Shown piece after piece: positions 24,753-33,844 of a stretch of DNA of 64,000 nucleotides. The position numbers and the translations under genes are program-made. Position 1 is the first letter of the stretch, and the number at the start of each line of letters is the position of its first letter. A model generated the notes under the pieces. The model did no database searches and was not told the origin of the DNA. It worked only from the letters and a program-made list of their open reading frames with translations. Location of the stretch: NCBI RefSeq assembly GCF_018070075.1, contig NZ_JAGPXE010000012.1, positions 202,713 through 266,712 of the forward strand, read 5' to 3'. The DNA is from Saccharopolyspora endophytica. Its GTDB lineage: Bacteria; Actinomycetota; Actinomycetes; Mycobacteriales; Pseudonocardiaceae.

Positions 24753-24910
24753 CCCGAGAGGCTAGGCGTTCACGCACCGAGTCCGACTCTGCCAACCTAG
24801 TGAAGTCTGCTGTGGGTCTGGAAACACTGTGCAACCAGAGGCCGCTTCCGTCCCGTCTTAGCAGTTGGGCTCGTACGGGGTTCTGAGCGATCGCGCTGGT
24901 GAGAAGACGA

Positions 24911-24943
24911 CGCCGCCGCGACGCGGGGTGCGTCGCGGCGGCG
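24911..24943 (-). terminator. gltX terminator hairpin
   Basis: CGCCGCCGCGACGC pairs with GCGTCGCGGCGGCG (14 bp) around a 5-nt loop. On the minus strand it is followed by TCGTCTTCTC, 15 bp after the gltX stop. Confidence 0.65.
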
Positions 24944-24958
24944 TGTTCGGTGGTGCGC

Positions 24959-26467
24959 TCAGGCGAGGGCCTTGCGGAGCCTCGCCAGGGAGACGTCGCG
25001 GCCGAGGAGTTCCATCGACTCGTACAGCGGCGGCGACACGGTGCGGCCGGTGATGGCGACGCGGACCGGGGCGAACGCCTTGCGCGGCTTGATGCCCAGG
25101 CCGTCGACGACGGAGACCTTGAGGGCCTCCTCGATGGCGACGGTGGTCCACTCCGGCAGCTCGTCGAGCGAGCCGATCGCGGCCTGCAGCACGGGCTGCG
25201 CGTCTTCGCCGAGGGCCTTCTGGGCCGAGGCCTCTTCGGGCTGGAAGTCGTCACCGGCGAACAGGAAGGCCATCATGCCGACGGCGTCGGAGAGCACGAT
25301 GAGCCGTTCCTGCACCAGCGGGGCCGCGGCGCGCACGGTCTCCAGCTGCGACTCGGTGGGTTCGGCGGGCAGCACGCCGCCGTTGATGAGGTAGGGCACG
25401 ATGCGCTCGACGAAGTCGTCGGGCGCCAGGGCGCGCAGGTGCGCGGAGTTGATGGCGTCGGCCTTCTTCTGGTCGAAGCGGGCCGGGTTGGAGCTGACGC
25501 GTCCGATCTCGAACGCCTCGACCATCTCGTCGAGGGTGAACACGTCGCGGTCCTCGGAGATCGACCAGCCCAGCAGCGCGAGGTAGTTGAGCAGGCCTTC
25601 GGGCAGGAAGCCCCGGTCGCGGTGGTGGAACAGGTTGGACTGCGGGTCCCGCTTGGACAGCTTCTTGTTGCCCTCGCCCATGACGAACGGCAGGTGGCCG
25701 AACTCGGGCGTGAAGTCGGTGACGCCGATGCGCTGCAGCGCTTCGTAGAGCGCGATCTGGCGCGGCGTGGACGACAGCAGGTCTTCGCCGCGCAGGACGT
25801 GGCTGATCTGCATGAGCGCGTCGTCGACGGGGTTGGTGAGCGTGTAGAGCGGGTCGCCGTTGCCGCGCACGAGCACCGGGTCGGGGATGCTGCCGGCGGG
25901 GAAGGTGATGTCGCCGCGCACCAGGTCGGTGAAGGTGATGTCGCGCGCGGGCATCTTCAGCCGCAGCACCGGCGTGCGACCTTCGGCCTTGTAGGCCTCG
26001 CGCTGCTCGTCGGTGAGGTCGCGGTCGAAGTTGTCGTAGCCGAGCTTGGGGTCGCGTCCGGCGGCCTTGTGGCGGGCTTCGACCTCTTCGGGGCTGGAGT
26101 AGGCCTCGTAGAGCTCACCGGCGGCCAGCAGGCGCTGGGCGATGTCGGCGTAGATGTCGCGCCGCTCGCTCTGCCGGTAGGGGCCGTGGTCGCCGCCGAC
26201 TCCGGGGCCTTCGTCCCAGTCGAGGCCCAGCCAGCGCAGCGCGTCGAGCAGCGCCTGGTAGGACTCCTCGCTGTCGCGGGCGGAGTCGGTGTCCTCGATG
26301 CGGAACACCAGCTTGCCCTTGTTGTGCCGGGCGAACGCCCAGTTGTAGAGGGCGGTGCGGATCAGGCCGACGTGCGGGGTTCCGGTCGGCGACGGGCAGA
26401 ACCGGGCACGAACCGGCCGGGTTACCTCGTCCTGGGCTGCGTCTTTGCTGGCTTCTGGCGTGCTCAT
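24959..26467 (-). CDS. gltX: glutamyl-tRNA synthetase (class Ic)
   Basis: GltX charges tRNA-Glu; a CTC-anticodon tRNA-Glu lies nearby. FCPSPTGTPHVGLIRTALYN is the HIGH region and NKKLSKRDPQSNLFHHRDRG contains the KMSKS-like loop. The C-terminal third is the helical anticodon-binding cage. At 502 residues it is normal. Because the window also holds gatCAB, this enzyme is probably the non-discriminating type that also mischarges tRNA-Gln; no glnS is seen, but the window is small. Confidence 0.96.
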   Translation of the reverse strand: MSTPEASKDAAQDEVTRPVRARFCPSPTGTPHVGLIRTALYNWAFARHNKGKLVFRIEDTDSARDSEESYQALLDALRWLGLDWDEGPGVGGDHGPYRQSERRDIYADIAQRLLAAGELYEAYSSPEEVEARHKAAGRDPKLGYDNFDRDLTDEQREAYKAEGRTPVLRLKMPARDITFTDLVRGDITFPAGSIPDPVLVRGNGDPLYTLTNPVDDALMQISHVLRGEDLLSSTPRQIALYEALQRIGVTDFTPEFGHLPFVMGEGNKKLSKRDPQSNLFHHRDRGFLPEGLLNYLALLGWSISEDRDVFTLDEMVEAFEIGRVSSNPARFDQKKADAINSAHLRALAPDDFVERIVPYLINGGVLPAEPTESQLETVRAAAPLVQERLIVLSDAVGMMAFLFAGDDFQPEEASAQKALGEDAQPVLQAAIGSLDELPEWTTVAIEEALKVSVVDGLGIKPRKAFAPVRVAITGRTVSPPLYESMELLGRDVSLARLRKALA

Positions 26468-26536
26468 AACGGTTTCAGCGTAGCCAGTGCTCGTGCGCGC
26501 TTGACGGCCGCATCCGGTAGGTGCATCCTGAATTTA

Positions 26537-26552
26537 TTCAACAGACGTTGAA
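26537..26552. promoter_or_regulatory. palindromic operator upstream of the flavin monooxygenase
   Basis: TTCAAC-AGAC-GTTGAA is a perfect inverted repeat 20 bp before the monooxygenase start codon and next to its Shine-Dalgarno sequence. No regulator gene adjoins it; the binder is unknown. Confidence 0.5.
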
Positions 26553-26572
26553 AACTCTGGAGGGGGATCGCA

Positions 26573-27808
26573 ATGGAGCGCACCACCTGCGTCGTCGTCG
26601 GCGGCGGACCCGCCGGCATGGTTCTCGGACTGCTGCTCGCCCGAGCAGGAGTCGAGGTCACCGTCTTGGAGAAGCACGGCGACTTCCTGCGCGACTTCCG
26701 CGGTGACACGGTGCACCCCACGACCCTGCAGCTGCTCGACGACCTCGGCCTGGCCGACCGCTTCGCCCGGATCCCGCAGAGCCGGATCGACAAGATCCAG
26801 CTCCCCCTCGGCCCGGACGGGGAGCTGTTCACGATGGGCGACTTCTCGCTGCTGCCGATCAAGCACAACTACGTCGCGATGGTTCCGCAGTGGGACCTGC
26901 TGGACATGCTCGCCGACGAGGGCAAGGCCGAACCGGGGTTCACGCTGCGGATGAACACCGAGGCCACCGAGCTGATCCGGGAGGGCGGCCGGGTTCGCGG
27001 CGTGCGCTACCGCACCGACTCCGGGCAGACCGGTGAGCTGCGCGCCACCATCACCGTCGCCTGCGACGGCCGCAAGTCGTTCGTGCGGGACATGCCGGAG
27101 CTCGGGCTGCGGGACTTCCCCACCCCGATGGACGTCCGCTGGTTCCGGGTGCCGCGCCACGAGGGCGACCCGGAGGGCCTGGTCGGGATGCTGCGCAAGC
27201 GCGCCTTCCAGGTGCTCATCGACCGGCGGGACTACTTCCAGGTCGCCTCGATCATCCACAAGGGCTCCGACGCCGCGGGCCGCTCCGGGCCGATCGAGGA
27301 CTTCAACGCGCAGCTCAGGCGGGAGATCCCGTGGCTGGGAGACCGCGAGCTGGTGCGCTCGTGGGACGACGTCAAGCTGCTGCACGTCACGCTGGACCGG
27401 CTGCGCAAGTGGCACGTGCCGGGCCTGCTGTGCATCGGCGACGCCGCGCACGCGATGTCCCCGGTCGGCGGCATCGGCATCAACCTCGCGGTGCAGGACG
27501 CGGTCGCGGCGGCCCGCCACCTCGCGACGCCGCTGCGCGAGGGACGGCTGCGGCGCGAGCACGTGGCGGCCGTCCAGCGACGCCGCTGGCTCACCACGGT
27601 GCTGATCCAGGGCTTCCAGCGCATGATCCACGAGAACGTGGTGGGGCCCGCCCTGCGCGGCGAGATCGACCTCGGCGACTCGGCGAGGCTGCCGCTCCCG
27701 GTCCGCGCGGTCTCGCGGCTGCCGTTCCTCCGCCGCTTCCCGCCGTACCTGCTCGCCTACGGCGCGATCAGGGAGAAGCCACCGCGCGAGGCGCTGCGGC
27801 GTCGGTGA
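26573..27808 (+). CDS. FAD-dependent monooxygenase (PHBH-like fold)
   Basis: The 411-residue protein begins TTCVVVGGGPAGMVLGLLLA, the FAD GxGxxG site, continues with DTVHPTTLQLLDDLGL, and has the second FAD motif CIGDAAHAMSPVGGIGINLA. This is the group A aromatic hydroxylase pattern. Known relatives oxidise aromatic or polyketide substrates, so the substrate here is open. ATG 26573 follows GGAGGGGGATCG. It stands alone between gltX and FAH with its own operator-like palindrome and a terminator. Confidence 0.9.
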   Translation: MERTTCVVVGGGPAGMVLGLLLARAGVEVTVLEKHGDFLRDFRGDTVHPTTLQLLDDLGLADRFARIPQSRIDKIQLPLGPDGELFTMGDFSLLPIKHNYVAMVPQWDLLDMLADEGKAEPGFTLRMNTEATELIREGGRVRGVRYRTDSGQTGELRATITVACDGRKSFVRDMPELGLRDFPTPMDVRWFRVPRHEGDPEGLVGMLRKRAFQVLIDRRDYFQVASIIHKGSDAAGRSGPIEDFNAQLRREIPWLGDRELVRSWDDVKLLHVTLDRLRKWHVPGLLCIGDAAHAMSPVGGIGINLAVQDAVAAARHLATPLREGRLRREHVAAVQRRRWLTTVLIQGFQRMIHENVVGPALRGEIDLGDSARLPLPVRAVSRLPFLRRFPPYLLAYGAIREKPPREALRRR

Positions 27809-27845
27809 GCGGTTGTGGTGCCCGACCGGGCCAGGGGGATGCGAG

Positions 27846-27880
27846 AGGCGGGCGGTTCAGACCAGAACCGCCCGCCTTTC
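27846..27880 (+). terminator. terminator between monooxygenase and FAH genes
   Basis: AGGCGGGCGGTTC and GAACCGCCCGCCT form a 13-bp perfect stem followed by TTTCG. The genes converge here, and the hairpin probably acts in both directions. Confidence 0.8.
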
Positions 27881-27896
27881 GCGCACCACGTGCGCC

Positions 27897-28679
27897 TCAG
27901 GCGTTCTGAACGGGGTTCGTCAGGGCGCCGAGGCCGTCGATGGAGACCGTGACCTTCTGGCCGTCGGTCATCGGGCCGACGCCCGCCGGCGTGCCCGTGA
28001 GGATGACGTCACCGGGCAGCAGCGTCATGATCCGCGAGACCCACGAGACCAGGCCGCCGATGCCGTGCACCAGCTGCGAGGTGCGGCCGTCCTGCTTGAC
28101 CTCACCGTCCAGGTCGGTGCGGATGGACAGGTCCGACGGGTCGATCTCGGTGTCGATCCACGGGCCCAGCGGGCAGAACGTGTCGTAGCCCTTGGCGCGC
28201 GTCCACTGCCCGTCGGCCTTCTGCTGGTCGCGGGCGGTCACGTCGTTGGCGATCGTGTAGCCGAGCAGCACCTCGGTGCCGCGCGCCTCCGGGACGTCCT
28301 TGCAGGGCTGGCCGATGATCGCGGCCAGCTCGCCCTCGAAGTCCACCCGCTCGGAGTTCGGCGGCAGCTTGATCGGCGAGTTCGGGCCGATCACCGACGT
28401 CGACGGCTTCATGAAGATCAGCGGGTTCTCGGGCGCCTCGCTGCCCATCTCGCGCGCGTGCTCGGCGTAGTTCTTGCCCACGCAGATCACCTTGCTCGGC
28501 AGGATCGGCGCCAGCAGGCGCACGTCGGCCATCGGCCACTTCCGGCCGGTGTAGGTGGGCGAGCCGAACGGGTGCTGGTCGATCTCGACCGCCACGATCT
28601 TCTCCCGAGGCGCGGCCGGATCCGGCTCCAACGCCACGAACGACACCCCGTCAGAGTGGGCGACACGAGCCAACCGCAA
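27897..28679 (-). CDS. fumarylacetoacetate hydrolase-family protein
   Basis: The 260-residue protein has a short N-terminal region and a C-terminal FAH domain: KVICVGKNYAEHAREMGSE, FMKPSTSVIGPNSPI, VDFEGELAAIIGQ (metal-binding acidic residues), GYTIANDVTARDQQ and LLPGDVILTGTPAGVGPM. Members hydrolyse or decarboxylate 2-oxo acids of aromatic degradation; the substrate is not known for the Rv2993c-like branch. I choose the TTG at 28679 because GGAGG precedes it by six bases and MRLARVAHSDG is the expected N-terminus; the frame opens at 28694. Confidence 0.9.
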   Translation of the reverse strand: MRLARVAHSDGVSFVALEPDPAAPREKIVAVEIDQHPFGSPTYTGRKWPMADVRLLAPILPSKVICVGKNYAEHAREMGSEAPENPLIFMKPSTSVIGPNSPIKLPPNSERVDFEGELAAIIGQPCKDVPEARGTEVLLGYTIANDVTARDQQKADGQWTRAKGYDTFCPLGPWIDTEIDPSDLSIRTDLDGEVKQDGRTSQLVHGIGGLVSWVSRIMTLLPGDVILTGTPAGVGPMTDGQKVTVSIDGLGALTNPVQNA

Positions 28680-28786
28680 GACGAACCTCCGCAAATCTCA
28701 TGTGGACGGGTGGTGGGAACCCGCGCCCAACATACTCGGGCACCGGAATTCGCCACCGCATTCCGGGGTTCGGCGGGAGGCTGCGG

Positions 28787-30388
28787 TCACATCGCGGCGC
28801 AGGCCTTGTAGATCAGCGCGTCGCAGAGCGCGAGCCAGCTGGCTTCGACGATGTTGGCGTGCACGCCCACGGTGGTCCACTCGTGCTCGCCGTCGCGGGA
28901 CTCGACCAGCACCCGGGTGACGGCGTCGGTGCCCGGCTCGTCGACGAGGATGCGGACCTTGTAGTCGCTGAGCTCCACCGATTCCAGCCACGGCAGGTGC
29001 GGCACGAGGGCCTTGCGCAACGCCGCGTCGAGGGCGTTCACGGGACCGTTGCCCTCCGCCGTGGCGATCACCCGCTCCCCCGACACGCTGACCCGCACGG
29101 TCGCCTCGGACACGACCTCGCCGTCGTCGCGGTGGTCGAGCAGCACCCGGTACGACTCGAGCTCGAACGGTGTTTCGAGATCGGAACCCGTCATCTCCCG
29201 GCGCAGCAACAACTCCAGCGAGGCGTCGGCGGCTTCGAAGGACCAGCCGCGCGCTTCGAGCTCCTTGACCTGCCGCACGGCTCCCCCGACGGCCTCCGGC
29301 GAGAGCTCCAGGCCGAGTTCGGCGCCCTTGAGCTCCAGGCTGGCGCGACCGGCCATCTCGGTCACCAGCACCCGCATCCCGTTGCCGACCTCGGCCGGGT
29401 CGAGGTGGTTGTAGAGCTCGGGGTCCACTTTGATCGCGCTGGCGTGCAGCCCGGCCTTGTGCGCGAACGCCGACTGCCCCACGTACGCCTGGTGGGTGTC
29501 GGGCGCCAGGTTGGCGATCTCGGCCAACGCGTGCGAAACCCTCGTCAGCTCGGGCAATTTGCCCTCGGGCAGCACCGGCATGTCGAGCTTCGTGCCCAGA
29601 TTTCCCAGAACTGCGAACAGATCCGCGTTGCCCGCGCGCTCGCCGTAGCCGTTGGCGGTGCACTGCACGTGCGTGGCACCGGCCTGCACCGCCGCGACGC
29701 TGTTGGCCACGGCGCAGCCGGTGTCGTCCTGGCAGTGGATGCCGACGCGGATCCCGGTGCGCGCGATGACCTCCCGCACGGTGTCGGCCAGCTGCAGCGG
29801 GAGCTGGCCGCCGTTGGTGTCGCACAGCACGACGACGTCGGCTCCGGCGCCCGCCGCGGCGTCGAGCACCCGCAGCGAGGTGTCGGGGTCGAAGGCGTAT
29901 CCGTCGAAGAAGTGCTCGGCGTCGACGAAAACCCGCCTGCCGTGGTCGACGAGGTGGCGGACGGTGTCGGCGATCATCGCGCAGTTCTCGGCGACGTCGG
30001 TGCGCAGCGCCCGTTCGACGTGCCTGCGGTCCGATTTGGCCACGAGGGTCACCACCGGAGCGCGAGAGTCCAGCAGTGCGGCAACTTGACGATCTTCGTC
30101 CACTTTGGATCCCGCGCGGCGGGTCGAGCCGAACGCCACGAGCGCGGCGTGGTCGAGTTCGAGTTCCCCTTGCGCCGCGCGGTGAAAGAACTCGGTGTCC
30201 TTGGGAAGCGCTCCGGGCCAACCACCTTCGATGAACCCGACCCCGAGCCCGTCCAGCAGGCGCGCGACGGCCAGCTTGTCGGTGACCGAGTACGAAATCC
30301 CCTCGCGCTGCGCGCCGTCCCGCAGCGTCGTGTCGTAGACGTGGAAGTCGTCGCCCAGGGGCGTGCCGGCCGGCTTGGTGCGGGTCAC
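28787..30388 (-). CDS. cimA: citramalate synthase
   Basis: CimA condenses pyruvate and acetyl-CoA to (R)-citramalate, giving 2-oxobutyrate for isoleucine without threonine. The 533-residue protein has YDTTLRDGAQREGISYSV (metal and substrate site), FIEGGWPGALPKDTEFF, LCDTNGGQLPLQLADTVREV, HCQDDTGCAVANSVAAVQAG, GYGERAGNADLF and a C-terminal LeuA-type allosteric domain. The GTG start at 30388 follows GGGAGA. An upstream leader with three Ile codons and an attenuator supports an isoleucine-pathway role over plain isopropylmalate synthase. Confidence 0.92.
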   Translation of the reverse strand: MTRTKPAGTPLGDDFHVYDTTLRDGAQREGISYSVTDKLAVARLLDGLGVGFIEGGWPGALPKDTEFFHRAAQGELELDHAALVAFGSTRRAGSKVDEDRQVAALLDSRAPVVTLVAKSDRRHVERALRTDVAENCAMIADTVRHLVDHGRRVFVDAEHFFDGYAFDPDTSLRVLDAAAGAGADVVVLCDTNGGQLPLQLADTVREVIARTGIRVGIHCQDDTGCAVANSVAAVQAGATHVQCTANGYGERAGNADLFAVLGNLGTKLDMPVLPEGKLPELTRVSHALAEIANLAPDTHQAYVGQSAFAHKAGLHASAIKVDPELYNHLDPAEVGNGMRVLVTEMAGRASLELKGAELGLELSPEAVGGAVRQVKELEARGWSFEAADASLELLLRREMTGSDLETPFELESYRVLLDHRDDGEVVSEATVRVSVSGERVIATAEGNGPVNALDAALRKALVPHLPWLESVELSDYKVRILVDEPGTDAVTRVLVESRDGEHEWTTVGVHANIVEASWLALCDALIYKACAAM

Positions 30389-30441
30389 TGGATTGTCTCC
30401 CGTCGGATCGATCGGTTCGGCGTGGATCTTGACGCAGGCAA

Positions 30442-30509
30442 CAAAAAAGACCCCCCGCAGATGCGAGAGGTCAGCGCGTCGGGAAGCGGAGATGTTTACC
30501 CGACGCGCT
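30442..30509 (-). promoter_or_regulatory. cimA transcription attenuator
   Basis: Downstream of the leader peptide, AGCGCGTCGGG and CCCGACGCGCT (30473-30483 and 30499-30509) are perfect complements over 11 bp. They are followed at once by an intrinsic terminator whose stem reads GACCTCTCGC and GCGGGGGGTC with a run of six T (30442-30472). This is a classic pause/terminator layout 54 bp before cimA. Confidence 0.8.
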
Positions 30510-30525
30510 CGCCAATAATGATCAC
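30496..30525 (-). CDS. isoleucine-rich leader peptide of cimA
   Basis: A 9-codon frame starting with GTG at 30525 encodes VIIIGERVG and ends in TAA at 30496. Three consecutive isoleucine codons plus a valine precede the hairpin, whose first arm overlaps the last codons. Stalling at Ile codons when charged tRNA-Ile is scarce would free the downstream gene from termination. The layout resembles the ilvB leader in this window and leader peptides reported for Streptomyces branched-chain amino acid genes. The start has no clear ribosome binding site, so it may be leaderless. Confidence 0.75.
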   Translation of the reverse strand: MIIIGERVG

Positions 30526-30609
30526 ACTGCGGAAAGCCACGACCCCATGCTGCACACCTCGCCCGCCGATGTCCATCGAACGCGACGGACTTCTCACGAT
30601 CCGGAAAAA

Positions 30610-30648
30610 CCGAAGGGTGCCTTCCCGCGCGGGGAAGGCACCCTTCGG
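30610..30648 (-). terminator. leuB intrinsic terminator
   Basis: CCGAAGGGTGCCTTCCC and GGGGAAGGCACCCTTCGG form a stem of about 16 bp with a short GC loop, flanked by A-rich sequence on one side and AAAACG on the other. It is 20 bp past the leuB stop. Confidence 0.8.
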
Positions 30649-30668
30649 AAAACGAGCTCAGGGGAAAA

Positions 30669-31712
30669 TCAAGGCTGCGGCACGACCTCGTGCGAGGACA
30701 CCAGCGCGGCCAGCCGGTCGCCGATGGCGAACGTGGCGCCCGGCGACGAGTGGTCGCGGGTCGCCAGGTCGAAGGCCACCGAGGCCTCGACGCGCTTGGC
30801 GGCCTCGGTCAGCCCGACGTGGTCGAGCAGCATCGCGATCGACAGCACGGCGGCGGTCGGGTCGGCCACGCCCTGCCCGGCGATGTCCGGGGCGCTGCCG
30901 TGCACCGGCTCGAACATGCTCGGGTTGCGGCGGGTGGCGTCGATGTTGCCGCTGGCCGCCAGGCCGATGCCGCCGGTGATCGCACCCGAGAGGTCGGTGA
31001 TGATGTCGCCGAAGAGGTTGTCGGTGACGATCACGTCGAACCGGCTCGGGTCGGTGACCATGTGGATCGTGGTGGCGTCGACGTGCTGGTAGGCCACGGT
31101 GACGTCCGGGTACTGCAGCGAGACCTCTTCGACCACGCGCGACCACAACGAGCCGGCGTGGGTGAGCACGTTGGTCTTGTGCACCAGGGTCAGGTGCTTG
31201 CGCGGCCGCGAGGCGGCGCGGGCGAACGCGTCGCGCACGACCCGCTCGACGCCGAACGCGGTGTTGATGCTGACCTCGGTGGCGATCTCGTGCGTGGTGT
31301 CCTTGCGCAGCAGGCCACCGTTGCCCGCGTACAGGCCCTCGGTGCCCTCGCGCACGACGACCATGTCGATCTCACCCGGGTCGACCACCGGGCTCTTCAC
31401 GCCCGGGTACAGCCGCGCGGGGCGCAGGTTCACGTGGTGGTCGAGCTCGAAGCGCAGCCGGAGCAGCAGACCGCGCTCCAGGATGCCGCTGGGCACCGAT
31501 GGGTCGCCGACCGCGCCGAGCAGGATCGCGTCGTGCTGGCGGAGCTCACCGAGCACGGACTCGGGGAGCAGCTCCCCCGTCGCGTGCCAGCGAGCGGCTC
31601 CGAGGTCGTAACGGGTGATCTCGGTATCCGGCACCACCTCGCCGAGCACCTTGAGTGCCTCGGCAACGACCTCCGGCCCGATCCCGTCGCCGGGGATCAC
31701 AGCGAGCCGCAT
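30669..31712 (-). CDS. leuB: 3-isopropylmalate dehydrogenase
   Basis: LeuB oxidatively decarboxylates 3-isopropylmalate in leucine synthesis. MRLAVIPGDGIGPEVVAEAL opens the protein, VVREGTEGLYAGNGG carries a substrate-binding Arg/Glu region, and TDNLFGDIITDLSGAITGGI contains the metal-binding aspartates. EPVHGSAPDIAGQGVADPTA follows as in the actinobacterial family. At 347 residues it is normal. GGGAGGTG precedes the ATG. It is monocistronic, with its own terminator. Confidence 0.96.
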   Translation of the reverse strand: MRLAVIPGDGIGPEVVAEALKVLGEVVPDTEITRYDLGAARWHATGELLPESVLGELRQHDAILLGAVGDPSVPSGILERGLLLRLRFELDHHVNLRPARLYPGVKSPVVDPGEIDMVVVREGTEGLYAGNGGLLRKDTTHEIATEVSINTAFGVERVVRDAFARAASRPRKHLTLVHKTNVLTHAGSLWSRVVEEVSLQYPDVTVAYQHVDATTIHMVTDPSRFDVIVTDNLFGDIITDLSGAITGGIGLAASGNIDATRRNPSMFEPVHGSAPDIAGQGVADPTAAVLSIAMLLDHVGLTEAAKRVEASVAFDLATRDHSSPGATFAIGDRLAALVSSHEVVPQP

Positions 31713-31879
31713 CTACACACCTCCCGAGAACCACCCCGAACTGCGGGGCTCGAACTGTTGAGCCGAAGGCTACCGGCATGGCCGCGCCGAGCGGCACGCC
31801 GGGCCCACCAAGTGGATGATAAGTCCCGGACTGTGGGACACCCATACGAGTGACGCACTGTTTCGGTCCAGGTACGCGC

Positions 31880-31914
31880 GAGGGGCCGTCCCACGGAGTG
31901 GAACGGCCCCTTCT
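31880..31914 (-). terminator. serA intrinsic terminator
   Basis: AGGGGCCGTCCCAC and GTGGAACGGCCCCT pair with one mismatch; the minus-strand end is moderately U-poor. The position, 70 bp past serA, suggests termination. Confidence 0.6.
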
Positions 31915-31983
31915 CACGCTTTCGAGCTATTCAGCGTGCGAGCCCGTCGGTGAGCACCTACTCAACGACACCTCGTTGCGGAA

Positions 31984-33579
31984 TCACTCAAAGCTGACGG
32001 TCCGCACGATTCGGGCGCCCACAGCAGCGCCGATCGGCTCCAGCACGCCCTGCTCGACCGGACGGTCCACGCGCAGCAGCATGATCGCCTCGGAGCGCTC
32101 GGTGGTCTGGCTGACCGTCGCGGCCTCGATGTTCACGCCGACCTCGCCCAGCAGCGTGCCGACCTTGCCCATCACGCCCGGGCGGTCCGGGTACTCCAGC
32201 AGCAGCACGTTGCCCTCGGCCCGCAGGTCGAAGTGCCGGCCGTTGACCTCGACCAGCTTCTCCACCTGGTTCGGGCCCGACAGCGCACCAGAGACCACCG
32301 AGGTGCTGCCGTCGGCCATGTGCGCGCGCAGCGACACGACGCTGCGGTGGTTGGGGCTCTCCGAGGTCGTCTTGACCTCGACCTGGACACCCAGCTCCTC
32401 GGCCAGCTGCGGGGCGTTGACGAAGGTCACCTGGCTCTCGACCGCACCGGCGAACACGCCGCGCAGCGCCGCGAGCTGCAGCACCGAGACGTCCTCGTCG
32501 GCCAGCTCGCCGCGGGCCTCGATGGTCACCGAGCTCGGGGTGCCGCCCTGCAGCGCGGCCAGCAGCTGGCCCAGCTTCTGGGTCAGCGACAGGTACGGGC
32601 GGACCTCCTCGCCGACCGCACCGCCCTGGACGTTGACCGCGTCCGGGACGAAGTCGCCGCGCAGCGCCAGCCGGACCGACTTGGCCACGTCGGTGCCCGC
32701 GCGGTCCTGGGCCTCGGTGGTGGAGGCGCCCAGGTGCGGGGTCACCACGACGTTGTCCAGGGAGAACAGCGGGCTGTCGGTGATCGGCTCGGACTTGAAC
32801 ACGTCGATGCCGGCGCCGGCGATGGTGCCGTTGCGCAGCGCGTCGGCCAGCGCGTCCTCGTCGACCAGACCGCCGCGAGCGGCGTTGATGATGACCAGGT
32901 TCGGCTTGGCCTTCTTGAGCTCCTCGGCACCGATCAGACCCAGGGTCTCAGCGGTCTTGGGGAGGTGGATCGACAGCGCGTCGGCACGGCTGAGCAGCTC
33001 CTCCAGCGAGACCAGCTCGATGCCCAGCTGCGCGGCGCGAGCCGGCGACACGTAGGGGTCGTAGGCGATGAGCTTGGTGCCGAAGGCGGCGACGCGGGCG
33101 GCGAACAGCTGCCCGATCTTGCCCAGGCCGACGACACCGACGGTCTTGCCGTTGAGCTCGACACCGCCGTAGGAGCTGCGCTTCCAGGCGCCGCCCTTGA
33201 GGCTCGCATCGGCCTGCGGCACGTTGCGGACCACCGACAGCAGCAGCGCCATGGCGTGCTCGGCGGCGGAGACGATGTTGGAGGTGGGGGCGTTGACCAC
33301 CATCACGCCGCGCTCGGTGGCGGCGGGCACCTCGACGTTGTCGAGACCGACGCCCGCGCGGGCGACGACCTTGAGGTTCTTGGCCGCCGACAGGACTTCG
33401 GCATCGACCTTGGTCGCGGAACGGACCAGCAGCGCATCGGCGTCGGCGACAGCGTCGAGCAGCGCCGGACGGTCGGTGCCGTCCACGTTGCGGATCTCGA
33501 CCTCTTCGCCGAGGGCGTCGATCACGGACGGGGCCAACTTCTCGGCGAGAAGAACGACAGGACGGCTTGCGTTGGTCAC
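31984..33579 (-). CDS. serA: D-3-phosphoglycerate dehydrogenase
   Basis: SerA performs the first committed step of serine synthesis. The 531-residue protein is the long type: a catalytic/NAD domain (VGVVGLGKIGQLFAARVAAF, NAARGGLVDEDALADAL, VVTPHLGASTTEAQDRAG), an intervening ASB domain of about 130 residues, and a C-terminal ACT domain (LLLEYPDRPGVMGKVGTLLG) that binds serine for feedback control. The ATG at 33579 opens MTNASRPVVLLAEKLAPSV. It sits between leuB and ilvC on the same strand, as in mycobacteria. Confidence 0.97.
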   Translation of the reverse strand: MTNASRPVVLLAEKLAPSVIDALGEEVEIRNVDGTDRPALLDAVADADALLVRSATKVDAEVLSAAKNLKVVARAGVGLDNVEVPAATERGVMVVNAPTSNIVSAAEHAMALLLSVVRNVPQADASLKGGAWKRSSYGGVELNGKTVGVVGLGKIGQLFAARVAAFGTKLIAYDPYVSPARAAQLGIELVSLEELLSRADALSIHLPKTAETLGLIGAEELKKAKPNLVIINAARGGLVDEDALADALRNGTIAGAGIDVFKSEPITDSPLFSLDNVVVTPHLGASTTEAQDRAGTDVAKSVRLALRGDFVPDAVNVQGGAVGEEVRPYLSLTQKLGQLLAALQGGTPSSVTIEARGELADEDVSVLQLAALRGVFAGAVESQVTFVNAPQLAEELGVQVEVKTTSESPNHRSVVSLRAHMADGSTSVVSGALSGPNQVEKLVEVNGRHFDLRAEGNVLLLEYPDRPGVMGKVGTLLGEVGVNIEAATVSQTTERSEAIMLLRVDRPVEQGVLEPIGAAVGARIVRTVSFE

Positions 33580-33844
33580 GGGCGAACTCCAAGCTGGAAG
33601 ATCACGATCGGCACGACGATGTGCCCGGACGGGGGAAGTTTAACGGGAGATTGAGAAAGCATTCACAAGGGTGTAGCTCGGATCACCGCTGGATCGAACA
33701 CGTCCACGAGACCCGCTCTTTCAGCATTCTCGCAGATCACACCCCGTGCGAGGGGTATCCGTTCCAGAGTGCGGGAGAGATCGCCACCCGAACGGGCCCA
33801 CGCCGCCCACGCCGACGACATCAGGCCCGAACGGCGGCCGGGCT

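Noticed and set aside
31713..31860. A leader peptide upstream of leuB
   Set aside because: The only open frame near the start overlaps leuB, is not enriched in leucine codons, and no attenuator hairpin with a T-run follows.
33580..33844. A remnant XRE regulator beside the DUF397 gene
   Set aside because: The open frame here has no helix-turn-helix pattern and no plausible start; I see nothing convincing in this interval.
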